A DNA stretch of 53,473 nucleotides from Curtobacterium sp. MCBA15_009. Its GTDB lineage: Bacteria > Actinomycetota > Actinomycetes > Actinomycetales > Microbacteriaceae. Shown in pieces: positions 17,384 through 25,010 of this stretch (position 1 is its first letter; the number at the start of each line of letters is the position of its first letter). The notes under the pieces were generated by a model that saw nothing but the letters and a program-made list of their open reading frames with translations, did not search any database and was not told the origin of the DNA. Location of the stretch: positions 1-53,473 of the forward strand of contig NZ_MJGO01000005.1 of the NCBI RefSeq assembly GCF_001864895.1, in the 5' to 3' direction. Made by a program: the position numbers and the translations under genes.

Positions 17384-18693
17384 CGGACGGTCCCCTGGTA
17401 CGCGGCGCGGGCCTGGTCGAACAGGCGGCGGCCGGTCGGGTCGACGTCCTCGAGGTCGTCGAAGGTCAGCAGGTGCCCGGCGGGCAGGTCGCGCACCAGG
17501 CGCGCGCCGCCGAGCAGGTAGAACGGGGCCGTGCCCTCGGCCGCCTCGGCGGCGGACAGCAGCACGGGGTCGATGCCGGACACCTCGTGGTGGTGCCCGG
17601 CGACCCGGAACACCGTCCCCGCGGCGACGGGCGCGGCGGTCCGGCCGGCGAGCACCGACGACTGGCTCGGCACCGGGGTCGTGGCGGTGTCCTCGACCGC
17701 GGCCGCGATGGTGAGCGGGGTCTCCACGCCCATCAGGTGGTACGGCCAGAACACGCAGGCGTAGCGGCCGTCGCGGCTGACGACGTGCCCCTTGCCGGCC
17801 AGCAGCGTCCACGTCTCGGGGTCGCCCGTGCGCACCACGACGAACACGCCGCCGCCGAAGCTGGCCTCGTCCGGCAGACGGAGCATCGAGAAGACGTCGA
17901 GGCTGCCGGGACGGCCCGTGATCCCGCCGTCGGCGCGGGCGGCGTACACGTCGGCGAGCTCGGCCGTGCGGACGACCGGGTAGTGCAGGTCCTCGCGGTC
18001 GGCGGTGTACCCGGTGTACTGCGCGACGACCGTCATCTCGCAGTGGTCCGCCGCGGCCCGGCGCTTGAGCGGCGCGACGAGCCGTGCCCGGGCGTCGAGG
18101 GTCGCGTGCAGGTCGTCGCCGAGCGCGAGGAGCTCGGCCATGCCGGGCGCGTCGATGCGCTCGTCGACCTGGGTCACCGTACCCGCGGCGGGGTCGAAGA
18201 CCAGGTCGTACTCGCCGGACTTGCCGAGCGCGACGACCTCGAGACCGACCCGCTCGACCCAGGCGACCAGGCGGACCAGGTTCGCGGGCTGGTCGCCGTC
18301 CCCGGGCAGGTACCGGACGCCGGCGGCAGCGGCGGTCGCGGCGAGCGCGACACCGGCGACCGTCTCGACCTCCTTGCTCACCATCACCACGTGCACGCCG
18401 TGCGCGATCGCCGCCTCGGCGTACGCGACGCCCGCGGCGACGCGTCCGGTGGCCTCGACGAGCACGTCGACGGCGCTCCAGTCGACGTCGACCAGGTCCG
18501 GCACGACGGCGACGTCGGTGACGGCGAGGTCGTCGAGCATCGCGCGGACGCCGTCGACGTCCGGGTCGACGAGCACGGTGGGCGTCATGTCCGCGACGTT
18601 CCGGAGCTGTGCCAGGAGCGTGCGCCCGTACCCGCCGCGTGCTCCGGTCAGTGCCACACGGGTCTGCGCGCCGGTCGGCTGCTGGATCGTCAT
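17380..18693 (-). CDS. Homoserine-dehydrogenase-like oxidoreductase with SAF domain
   Basis: This 437-aa protein begins with a nucleotide-binding motif (TGARGGYG, about 16-23), then a homoserine-dehydrogenase-like core (VMVSKEVETV, YLPGDGDQP), and ends with an SAF-type domain (about 340-410; PVAAGTVFRV, LPAGHLLTFDDL). This is the architecture of predicted homoserine dehydrogenases of the COG4091 type, which commonly occur beside acid-sugar genes. It probably oxidises the hydroxy acid released by the lactonases; true homoserine dehydrogenase is unlikely because no threonine or methionine biosynthesis gene is nearby. It is the first gene of the minus string, with GAGG upstream of the ATG, divergent from the OtnK-like kinase gene. 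Confidence 0.75.
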   Translation of the reverse strand: MTIQQPTGAQTRVALTGARGGYGRTLLAQLRNVADMTPTVLVDPDVDGVRAMLDDLAVTDVAVVPDLVDVDWSAVDVLVEATGRVAAGVAYAEAAIAHGVHVVMVSKEVETVAGVALAATAAAAGVRYLPGDGDQPANLVRLVAWVERVGLEVVALGKSGEYDLVFDPAAGTVTQVDERIDAPGMAELLALGDDLHATLDARARLVAPLKRRAAADHCEMTVVAQYTGYTADREDLHYPVVRTAELADVYAARADGGITGRPGSLDVFSMLRLPDEASFGGGVFVVVRTGDPETWTLLAGKGHVVSRDGRYACVFWPYHLMGVETPLTIAAAVEDTATTPVPSQSSVLAGRTAAPVAAGTVFRVAGHHHEVSGIDPVLLSAAEAAEGTAPFYLLGGARLVRDLPAGHLLTFDDLEDVDPTGRRLFDQARAAYQGTVR

Positions 18694-18755
18694 CGGTCCT
18701 CGTCTCGTCGTCGATGCGACCGGCGGGCGAAGGGGATGCCCGCCGGTCGTCCGTC

Positions 18756-18814
18756 ACCGTAACACCGCCTGTCACAGTTGTTCAACTTTCATCACACGGA
18801 TTCACGTGTAGTCT
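18756..18814. promoter_or_regulatory. Divergent promoter region with two palindromes
   Basis: For the minus operon, TTGAAC (18780-18785) and TACGGT (18756-18761) are 18 bp apart. The 12-bp palindrome AGTTGTTCAACT (18776-18787) covers that -35. For the plus operon, TAGTCT (18809-18814) is a possible -10, and the inverted repeat ACACG-N6-CGTGT (18794-18809) touches it. These are candidate operators for the DeoR-type regulator encoded at 20783. Confidence 0.5.
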
Positions 18815-18856
18815 CATTCAGAGGGCGGGCACCGCTGGCCGCCGGGAGGGAACGAC

Positions 18857-20077
18857 ATGGCAACGATGGGCGTCATCGCCGACGACTTCACCGGGGCGAC
18901 CGACATCGCGACGGCCTACGCCGCACGGGGGTACCGGACGGAGGTGCTGACCGGTCGCACCGCTGCCGCCGCCCCCGGGGCCGACGTCGTCGTCATCGCG
19001 CTGAAGACGCGCACGGCACCGGTCGAGACCGCCGTCACCGAGAGCCTCGCCGCCCACGACCGGCTGGTCGCCGCCGGCCACACCCGCTTCACCGTGAAGT
19101 ACTGCTCGACCTTCGACTCGACCGACCGCGGCAACATCGGGCCGGTGCTCGACGCCCTGGTGCAGCGCACCGGGGCGTCCCGGTGCGTCGTCGTCCCGGC
19201 CTTCCCCGCCAACGGCCGCACCACCTACCAGGGGCACCTCTTCGTCGGGTCCGACCTGCTCGAGCACTCGTCGATGCGGCACCACCCGCTCACCCCGATG
19301 ACCCGGTCGCGCATCGCCGACCTGCTCGTGCCGCAGACGAGCCGCTCCGTCGACGAGGTGCACCTGGCCGTCGTCCGGCAGGGCGCCGCAGCGGTCCGCG
19401 CCGCACTCGACGCGACGGACGCCCAGTACCTCGTGGTCGACGCCGTCGACGACGAGGACCTCGGCGTGATCGCCGCCGCGACCGCGGACGACGTGCTGCG
19501 CTCCGGCGGCTCCGGGCTCGCGATCGGCACCGCCCCCGGCGGCTCCGACACGGCCACCTCGTTCGTCGCTGCGCCGGGCCGACGGCTCGTGGTCTGCGGC
19601 AGCGCCTCCGCGCGGACCCGCGAGCAGATCGCCGCGGCGGCCGCCGCCGGCTCCCCCACCCGTCGGTTGGACGTCGCGCGCCTCGCCACCGACCCGGAGG
19701 GCGAGGTCGCGGACACCCTCACCTGGTTGACCGACCAGCCGGAGGGCAGCGCGCCCGTCGTCTTCAGCGTCGGCGACCCGGACGACGTCTCCGACGACGC
19801 CGCCAGCTCCGCCCGCATCGAGCACGCACTGTCCGAGGTCGTCGCGCAGGCCGTCCCGCTCGGCTTCACCCGGTGCATCGTCGCCGGCGGCGAGACCTCG
19901 GGCGCCGTCGTCTCGCGGCTCGGCATCGAGCGCCTGACCGTCGGCGCGGTCATCGCTCCGGGCGTGTGCTGGGCCGAGGGCGTCACCTCGGCCGGCGAGC
20001 GGATCGCCATCGCGCTGAAGTCCGGGAACTTCGGGGCGCCGGACATGTACACGACCGCGTGGGAGGCCCTCGCATGA
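18857..20077 (+). CDS. otnK: Four-carbon acid sugar kinase (DUF1537, OtnK family)
   Basis: This 406-aa ATP-dependent kinase of the DUF1537 family phosphorylates 3-oxo-tetronates or related acid sugars at C4. Family motifs are present: GVIADDFTGATD at the N terminus (substrate domain), CVVVPAFPANGRTTY, and in the C-terminal nucleotide domain VAGGETSGAV and LKSGNFGAPD. Length is normal. GGGAGG lies just before the ATG. Its stop overlaps the start of the OtnC-like gene (ATGA), the usual OtnK-OtnC pairing in which the 3-oxo-tetronate 4-phosphate product is decarboxylated to dihydroxyacetone phosphate. The exact substrate isomer cannot be read from sequence. Confidence 0.88.
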   Translation: MATMGVIADDFTGATDIATAYAARGYRTEVLTGRTAAAAPGADVVVIALKTRTAPVETAVTESLAAHDRLVAAGHTRFTVKYCSTFDSTDRGNIGPVLDALVQRTGASRCVVVPAFPANGRTTYQGHLFVGSDLLEHSSMRHHPLTPMTRSRIADLLVPQTSRSVDEVHLAVVRQGAAAVRAALDATDAQYLVVDAVDDEDLGVIAAATADDVLRSGGSGLAIGTAPGGSDTATSFVAAPGRRLVVCGSASARTREQIAAAAAAGSPTRRLDVARLATDPEGEVADTLTWLTDQPEGSAPVVFSVGDPDDVSDDAASSARIEHALSEVVAQAVPLGFTRCIVAGGETSGAVVSRLGIERLTVGAVIAPGVCWAEGVTSAGERIAIALKSGNFGAPDMYTTAWEALA

Positions 20078-20763
20078 CCACCGACGACGACTGGACCACC
20101 GCGGTCACCGCGGTCCTCGCCGCGACCGGCAGACGCCTCGCCGCCGCCGGGCTGAGCCCGGGCAGCTCCGGCAACATCAGCGTCGTCCGCGACGGCCGCG
20201 TCGCGATGACCGGCACCGGCACCGATCTCGGCGACCTGCGCACCGAGGACGTCGCGGAGCTCACCCTCGACGGCGTGCACGTCGCCGGCCCCCGTCCGTC
20301 GAAGGAGGTCGCCATGCACCTCGCGATGTACGCCAGGAACGCCGGACACGGTGCGTGTGTCCACGTGCACTCGCCGTTCGCGGTCGCCGCGTCGTGCCTG
20401 GCCCCCTGGTCGTCGACGAGCGCCGTGCCACCGATCACCCCGTACTTCGTGATGCGCGTCGGGCAGACCCCGCTCATCCCCTACCGCGCCCCCGGCGACC
20501 CCGAGATCGGCGCGCTCATCCGGGACGAACCGGTGCCCTCCCGAGCCGTCCTGCTGGCGAACCACGGGCAGGTCGTGAGCGGGACCGACGTCGACGACGC
20601 CCTGGCTGCCGCGATCGAGCTCGAGGAGGCGTGCCGCATCGCGGTGCTCACCGCCGGTCACGACCGCCGGCTGCTCAGCGACGCCCAGGCGCACGAGCTC
20701 GCCGAGCGGTCCGGGACCCCCTGGACGCCGCGCGGATCGGACCCCGGCACGCCGCTACAGTGA
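20074..20763 (+). CDS. otnC: Class II aldolase family decarboxylase (OtnC-like)
   Basis: This 229-aa class II aldolase/adducin-family enzyme has the complete active-site set: SSGNIS, the catalytic Glu in RPSKEVAMH, zinc ligands in CVHVHSPFA and NHGQVVSG. In the OtnK pathway this family member releases CO2 from 3-oxo-tetronate 4-phosphate to give dihydroxyacetone phosphate. L-fuculose-phosphate aldolase is the alternative, but the ATGA overlap with the DUF1537 kinase gene argues for OtnC. It ends four bases before the GTG that begins the open DeoR frame. Confidence 0.85.
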   Translation: MTTDDDWTTAVTAVLAATGRRLAAAGLSPGSSGNISVVRDGRVAMTGTGTDLGDLRTEDVAELTLDGVHVAGPRPSKEVAMHLAMYARNAGHGACVHVHSPFAVAASCLAPWSSTSAVPPITPYFVMRVGQTPLIPYRAPGDPEIGALIRDEPVPSRAVLLANHGQVVSGTDVDDALAAAIELEEACRIAVLTAGHDRRLLSDAQAHELAERSGTPWTPRGSDPGTPLQ

Positions 20764-20782
20764 CCGTGTGAGGGAGGTGCCG

Positions 20783-21601
20783 ATGTCCGCGACCGAACCG
20801 TCGTCCGAGCCGCCCCTGATCCCGGAGCAGCGCCGCGACCGCATCGTCCGGCACCTCCGGCAGGACTCGGTGCTGAGCTACCGGCAGCTCGCCGCGCTGC
20901 TCGGCGTGAGCCACATGACGGTGCGCCGCGACATCGCCGAGCTCGAGGAACAGGGCCGGGTCATCGCGACCCAGGGCGGTGCCAAGAGCGTCGCCCGCGT
21001 GGCCACCGAGCCCCCGCGCACCGAGAAGTCCACGACCGAGGTCCGTGAGAAGGACGCCGTCGCCGCCCGGGCGGCGGGCATGGTCCGGGAGTCGATGACC
21101 GTCTACCTCGACGCCGGCACCACCGTGCAGGCGATGCGACCGCACCTCGACCACCTGCACGACCTGACCATCGTGACGAACGACCTCGTCATCGCCGCCT
21201 CGTACCTCGACCACCCGACGATCGAGGTGATCGTGGTCGGTGGTCGCCTGGACAAGCAGAACCAGTCGACCGTCGGTCGGCTGCCGTCGATCGTCCTCGC
21301 CGAGCTCTCGATCGACATCGCGTTCCTCAGCACGAGCTCCTGGGACCTGCGGCGCGGCGTGACCATCCCGTCGGAGTCGAAGGTCGAGCCGAAGCAGGCG
21401 GCGGCGCGGGCCGCCTCGACCACGGTGCTCGTCGCGACGAGCTCGAAGTACGGCACGTTCGGCCGGTACCGGGTGATGGGGCTCGACGCCCTGACGACCG
21501 TCGTGACCGATGCCGGCCTGCCGCGCGCCGAGGCCGACGCGGTCGAGCGGGACGGCGGCACGACCGTGCTGCGCGTCCCGATCGGCCCCGCCGGCCCCTG
21601 A
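20783..21601 (+). CDS. DeoR/GlpR family transcriptional regulator
   Basis: This 272-aa regulator has an N-terminal helix-turn-helix (LSYRQLAALLGVSHMTVRRD, about residues 35-54) and a C-terminal sugar-phosphate sensor domain (VYLDAGTT, TIVTNDL, VVGGRLD, KYGTFGRYRV). I start it at ATG 20783 because GGGAGG lies 5 nt before it; the in-frame GTG at 20768 lacks such a site. It is cotranscribed with the kinase and decarboxylase genes and probably represses both divergent operons until a phosphorylated intermediate accumulates. It ends tail-to-tail with the FAD monooxygenase gene; the stops are parts of one palindrome, TGAGCGCTCA. Confidence 0.88.
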   Translation: MSATEPSSEPPLIPEQRRDRIVRHLRQDSVLSYRQLAALLGVSHMTVRRDIAELEEQGRVIATQGGAKSVARVATEPPRTEKSTTEVREKDAVAARAAGMVRESMTVYLDAGTTVQAMRPHLDHLHDLTIVTNDLVIAASYLDHPTIEVIVVGGRLDKQNQSTVGRLPSIVLAELSIDIAFLSTSSWDLRRGVTIPSESKVEPKQAAARAASTTVLVATSSKYGTFGRYRVMGLDALTTVVTDAGLPRAEADAVERDGGTTVLRVPIGPAGP

Positions 21602-21605
21602 GCGC

Positions 21606-22844
21606 TCAGACCCGCTCGACGTCGACGATGGTCGGCAGCGGGCGGTCGGTGTCCGCGACCCGGGTGATCCGCGCCACCACCGGCTGCATGAGCCGCGACG
21701 TCATCACCTTGTCCGCCACGCCCCGTGCGGCCAGCCCGAGTTCGGTCTGCGGGTAGGCGAAGTGCACGATCCCGCGCGGGATGCCCTGCACGTCGTCGAC
21801 GAGCGGGCGCATCCACTCGTCGAACGCACCGAGCGCCGCGTCGAGTGCCTGCCGGTCGAGCGGACCCGACGACGTGTCGACGCGCGAGAGCGACGCCGCC
21901 AGGACGTACCCGCTCGTGAGCGCGAGCGACGCACCGCCGCCACCCATCGGCGTCACGCACCAGGCGGCGTCACCGATCACGCACACACGCCCGCGCCGCC
22001 AGGAGGGCATGCGCACCTGGGTGAGCACGTCGAGGTACAGGTCGTCCGACGACGCGAAGCCGTCGAGCACGCGCTCGGACTCCCAGCCGGCGTCCGCGTA
22101 GCGCGCACGCAGTCGGCGCACCAGTTCGTCGCGGTCCGTCCCGGTCAGGTCGTCGTCGTCGCCGGCGAACGCCAGGATCGCGCGGGTGGTGCCGTAGGGG
22201 TCGGGTCGCAGGTGCACCTGGCGGCCCTCGACGGCGTTGTACCAGCGCCACCGGTCGTCGTCGGCCTCGGTGCGCGGGATGGTGCCGAAGGCCATGGTGA
22301 CCCCGAGGTCGCGGGTGTCGACGTCGCCGGGCGCACCGAAGACCCGGGCACGGGTCCGGGAGCGCACGCCCTCGGCGACGACGAGCAGGTCCGCGTGGAG
22401 CACCCGACCGGCCGAGGTCGTGACGGTCACCCGGCCGGTGGCGAGCCCGCCGTCGTCGACGTCGTCGATCTGCTCGCCGTACACGAACTGCACGCCGGCG
22501 GGCAGGGCGTCGAGGATCGTCCGCGCGAAGTCGCCGCGCAGCACCTCGAGCTCGGCGGTCGCACCGTCGGTGCCGTCGGACGGCAGCTCGGCGCGGACGG
22601 CGCCGTCGCGGTCGACCAGCACGGTCCCGGTCTCGGTGGTGTTCACGGCGCGGACGGCCTCGACGAGCCCCATCCGCTCGAGCACCTGCCGGGCGACACC
22701 ACGGACGTCGACGTTCTGGCCGCCGTCGCGGAACCGCGGGGCGCGCTCGACGACCGTGACGGACCACCCGGTCCGCCGGAGCCACCAGGCGGCCGAGAGT
22801 CCTGCGATGCTGGCTCCTGAGATCACTGCGTGCGGTGCGGTCAT
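21606..22844 (-). CDS. FAD-dependent monooxygenase (PHBH/TetX-like)
   Basis: This 412-aa flavoprotein of the group A aromatic hydroxylase fold has a slightly degenerate dinucleotide motif SGASIAG (residues 9-15), VVERAP at the end of beta-2, an LLVVAEGVRSRTR (DG-like) segment, and GDAAWCVTPMGGGGASLAL, the FAD-ribityl motif. It probably hydroxylates an aromatic compound or antibiotic. AGGAG lies 7 nt before the ATG. It is divergent from a MarR gene across two matched palindromic sites, so it is very likely the MarR target. The substrate is unknown; TetX-type drug inactivation is possible but unproven. Confidence 0.85.
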   Translation of the reverse strand: MTAPHAVISGASIAGLSAAWWLRRTGWSVTVVERAPRFRDGGQNVDVRGVARQVLERMGLVEAVRAVNTTETGTVLVDRDGAVRAELPSDGTDGATAELEVLRGDFARTILDALPAGVQFVYGEQIDDVDDGGLATGRVTVTTSAGRVLHADLLVVAEGVRSRTRARVFGAPGDVDTRDLGVTMAFGTIPRTEADDDRWRWYNAVEGRQVHLRPDPYGTTRAILAFAGDDDDLTGTDRDELVRRLRARYADAGWESERVLDGFASSDDLYLDVLTQVRMPSWRRGRVCVIGDAAWCVTPMGGGGASLALTSGYVLAASLSRVDTSSGPLDRQALDAALGAFDEWMRPLVDDVQGIPRGIVHFAYPQTELGLAARGVADKVMTSRLMQPVVARITRVADTDRPLPTIVDVERV

Positions 22845-22901
22845 GGTCTGCTCCTGTGCTCGGTCGGGGTCGGCGTGCTGCGGTCGCGTCGCGACCTCCG
22901 T

Positions 22902-22932
22902 GCTTTACAGTAAAGACACTTCACAGTAAAGG
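22902..22932. promoter_or_regulatory. MarR operators over symmetrical divergent promoters
   Basis: CTTTACAGTAAAG (22903-22915) is a perfect 13-bp palindrome and recurs with one change as CTTCACAGTAAAG (22919-22931), 16 bp on. Plus strand: TTTACA (22904-22909), 17 bp, TAAAGG (22927-22932), ending 7 nt before the MarR ATG. Minus strand: TTTACT (22925-22930), 17 bp, TAAAGC (22902-22907). Both promoters are built from the operators, so MarR binding should shut off both genes. Confidence 0.75.
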
Positions 22933-22939
22933 TTCCTGG

Positions 22940-23479
22940 ATGCCCGAGATCGACCCGCTCACCACGGCCTGGTCCGACGACGAGGTCGCCGTCATGCACG
23001 CGCTGCGCGACTGGGCCGTCACCTTCGACGAGCTGAACCGGCACCTGTCGACCTGGATGCACCTGCCGGTGTCCGACGCGAACGCCCTCGGCCAGGTCGT
23101 CTGGGCCGAGCAGGCCGGCGAACCGATCTCGCCGGCGCAGCTCGCACGGCGCATCGGCATGACCTCGGGTGCCACGACCGTGCTCGTCGACCGCCTCGTC
23201 ACCGCCGGGCACGTCGAGCGACACCGCGAGAGCACCGACCGCCGCCGCGTGACGCTCCGCCCCACCGAGGCGGCCCGCGCCGAGAACGGCCGGTTCCTCG
23301 CCTTCGCCGGCACCGAGATCGCCACCGCGCTCGTCGCGACCGACCCGGAGGAGGCACGCCTGGTGACCGCGTTCCTCGCCCGCATGACCGAGGCTGCCGC
23401 CACCGCGAACACCCGACTCGTGCAGCACCGGAAGGACCTCGGATCCCGAGCGGTACAGTCGCCCCGAGGGGGATCATGA
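22940..23479 (+). CDS. MarR family transcriptional regulator
   Basis: This 179-aa winged-helix repressor has ISPAQLARRIGMTSGATTVL as recognition helices (about residues 63-82) and the wing DRRRVTLRPT (about 103-112). The ATG at 22940 follows a -10 by 7 nt, indicating a leaderless mRNA. It probably represses itself and the divergent FAD monooxygenase gene through the twin palindromes between them, with a phenolic or drug-like inducer. Its 3' end overlaps the start of the following membrane-protein gene (ATGA). Confidence 0.87.
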   Translation: MPEIDPLTTAWSDDEVAVMHALRDWAVTFDELNRHLSTWMHLPVSDANALGQVVWAEQAGEPISPAQLARRIGMTSGATTVLVDRLVTAGHVERHRESTDRRRVTLRPTEAARAENGRFLAFAGTEIATALVATDPEEARLVTAFLARMTEAAATANTRLVQHRKDLGSRAVQSPRGGS

Positions 23480-24009
23480 GTGAGCAGATCGACACGTGGG
23501 GCGGCAGCACGCCCGCGAAGGACACCGAACCGCTGTTCGTGACGCGGCGTCCACGGTGGCAGGCGGCGATCCTGCTCGTGCCGGGCTGGGCCGTCATCGC
23601 CGTCGCCGTCGTCGTCGCGATTTCCGACGCAACGTCGGGCGGTGCCGACGCGCTGACGTCGGCAGCGATCTCGATGGTCGTCTTCGGTGGCGTCGGCGGT
23701 CTGCTCCTGCTCTTCGGCGCCCTCGTCAACGGCTCCCAGGTGCGCGGTCACGACGACCGACTCGAGGTCCGCACCGGACTCGGCCGCTTCCGTCAGGTCG
23801 CACCGAAGGACCTGGTGCGCCTGCGCCACGGCTCCCAGCGCACGAACGGCGGCGTCACCTTCATCAGCCTCACCGGCTGGGACGCCCGCCGGAAGAAGCA
23901 GTTCATGGTGTTCACCGGCTACCGCGGGTACGCCGAACTGGCCGACTGGCTGGCGGCGAACCGGCCGGAGCAGTGGGCCGAGTGCGTCGCGGTCGGCGTC
24001 GAGGACTGA
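23476..24009 (+). CDS. Two-helix membrane protein with PH-like C-terminal domain
   Basis: This 177-aa protein of unknown function has a hydrophilic N terminus, two hydrophobic segments (about residues 28-49 and 60-85), then a soluble domain (about 88-165) with beta-rich PH-like character (VRGHDDRLEVRTGLGRFRQV). I do not recognise a named family. It is translationally coupled to the MarR gene and followed by a terminator. Such proteins are usually small inner-membrane proteins with no assigned role. Confidence 0.65.
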   Translation: MSEQIDTWGGSTPAKDTEPLFVTRRPRWQAAILLVPGWAVIAVAVVVAISDATSGGADALTSAAISMVVFGGVGGLLLLFGALVNGSQVRGHDDRLEVRTGLGRFRQVAPKDLVRLRHGSQRTNGGVTFISLTGWDARRKKQFMVFTGYRGYAELADWLAANRPEQWAECVAVGVED

Positions 24010-24070
24010 CCCCGCCACGTGGCCGCGTCCGGCGCCGTCGTCGCGGTGACCACGGCGTCGCGACCGGACC

Positions 24071-24119
24071 GGCCAGGAGGCGCGACGTGCGTCGACGACG
24101 TCGGTCGCGCCTCCAGGCC
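24071..24119. terminator. Bidirectional terminator between convergent genes
   Basis: GGCC, one mismatch, then GGAGGCGCGAC (24076-24086) pair with GTCGCGCCTCC (24104-24114), a mismatch and GGCC. It lies between the membrane-protein gene (plus) and the SDR gene (minus), so it can serve both. The rest of 24010-24167 shows no gene. Confidence 0.6.
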
Positions 24120-24167
24120 GTCACCCACGACGATCACGCAGAGTGACGGACCGACCCCACCGCTCGC

Positions 24168-24926
24168 TCACCAGGGCACACGTGTGCCGTCCCACGACCA
24201 GAGCGCACCGGTGGGGCCGTCGTCCGGCAGGAAGGCGAGCCGGACAGCGCCGAGCGCGGCCTCGGCCGCGTCGCCGCCGGCGGACATGCCACGAACGAGG
24301 TTCGTGCGACGGAGCCCGGGCGCCAGGGCGTTGACCTTGACGTCGTCGCCCAGCGTCTGGGCGGTGAGCATCGTCACGGCGTTGACCGCGGTCTTCGAGC
24401 TCCGGTACGCCAAGCCAGCACCCCGCGCCTGCTCCCAGTCGAACTGCGGGTTCGGGCTGCTGTTCCAGGCGAGCGATCCCGTGCCGCTGGAGACGTTGAC
24501 GATCCGCGGGTGGCCGGACCGTCGCAGCGCCGGCAGGAACGCCTGTGTGACGGCGACGAGACCGAAGACGTTGGTCTCGTAGGCGGCACGGAGTTGTCCG
24601 AGCGACGTCCCGGTGACGTCGTCACCACCCGGGTTCACACCGGCGTTGTTGACGAGGACGTCCAGCTCGCTCACCCGCTCCGCTGCTGCCGCGACCGACA
24701 CCGGGTCCGTGACGTCGATCTCGAGGAGGTCCGCGCCGGAGCCGAGTGCTGCACATGCCCGTCGTCCTCGTTCCGCGTCACGGGCCCCGACCCACACGGA
24801 CACCCCGTGGTCGAGGAGCAGGCGGGCTGTCTCGAACCCGATGCCGCTGTTCGCGCCGGTGACCAGCGCGGTGGTGCCCGGCGCAGGAGCCTGGACCGCG
24901 ACGGGGAGGCGGGTGATCTCTTCCAT
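24168..24926 (-). CDS. Short-chain dehydrogenase/reductase
   Basis: This 252-aa SDR has TGANSGIG (residues 23-30), NNAG (93-96), the catalytic Ser in VNVSSGTG and Tyr174-x3-Lys178 in YRSSK. GARD after beta-2 suggests NADP(H). GGAG lies 6 nt before the ATG at 24926; the longer open frame upstream is not coding. It is divergent from a TetR gene, with two CCAAC-N6-GTTGG sites at its promoter, so TetR very probably controls it. The substrate is unknown; such TetR/SDR pairs often reduce reactive carbonyls. Confidence 0.86.
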   Translation of the reverse strand: MEEITRLPVAVQAPAPGTTALVTGANSGIGFETARLLLDHGVSVWVGARDAERGRRACAALGSGADLLEIDVTDPVSVAAAAERVSELDVLVNNAGVNPGGDDVTGTSLGQLRAAYETNVFGLVAVTQAFLPALRRSGHPRIVNVSSGTGSLAWNSSPNPQFDWEQARGAGLAYRSSKTAVNAVTMLTAQTLGDDVKVNALAPGLRRTNLVRGMSAGGDAAEAALGAVRLAFLPDDGPTGALWSWDGTRVPW

Positions 24927-24939
24927 GTTCTTCTCCAAC

Positions 24940-25004
24940 TCCAACGATGTGGTTGGAATCGTAACCCCTCGGCGAACGATCTCCAACCGAAGAGTTGGTA
25001 ACCT
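24940..25004. promoter_or_regulatory. Twin TetR operators CCAAC-N6-GTTGG and promoters
   Basis: CCAAC-GATGTG-GTTGG (24941-24956) and CCAAC-CGAAGA-GTTGG (24983-24998) share arms and spacer length, with centres 42 bp (four turns) apart. The SDR promoter on the minus strand reads TTGGAG (24981-24986), 17 bp, TACGAT (24958-24963). One operator overlaps its -35 and the other lies just downstream of its -10. TAACCT (24999-25004), ending 6 nt before the TetR GTG, is a possible -10 for the regulator. Confidence 0.72.
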
Positions 25005-25010
25005 GCGTCC

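Noticed and set aside
20768..20782. GTG at 20768 as the DeoR start
   Set aside because: The ATG at 20783 has GGGAGG at proper spacing; the GTG has none.
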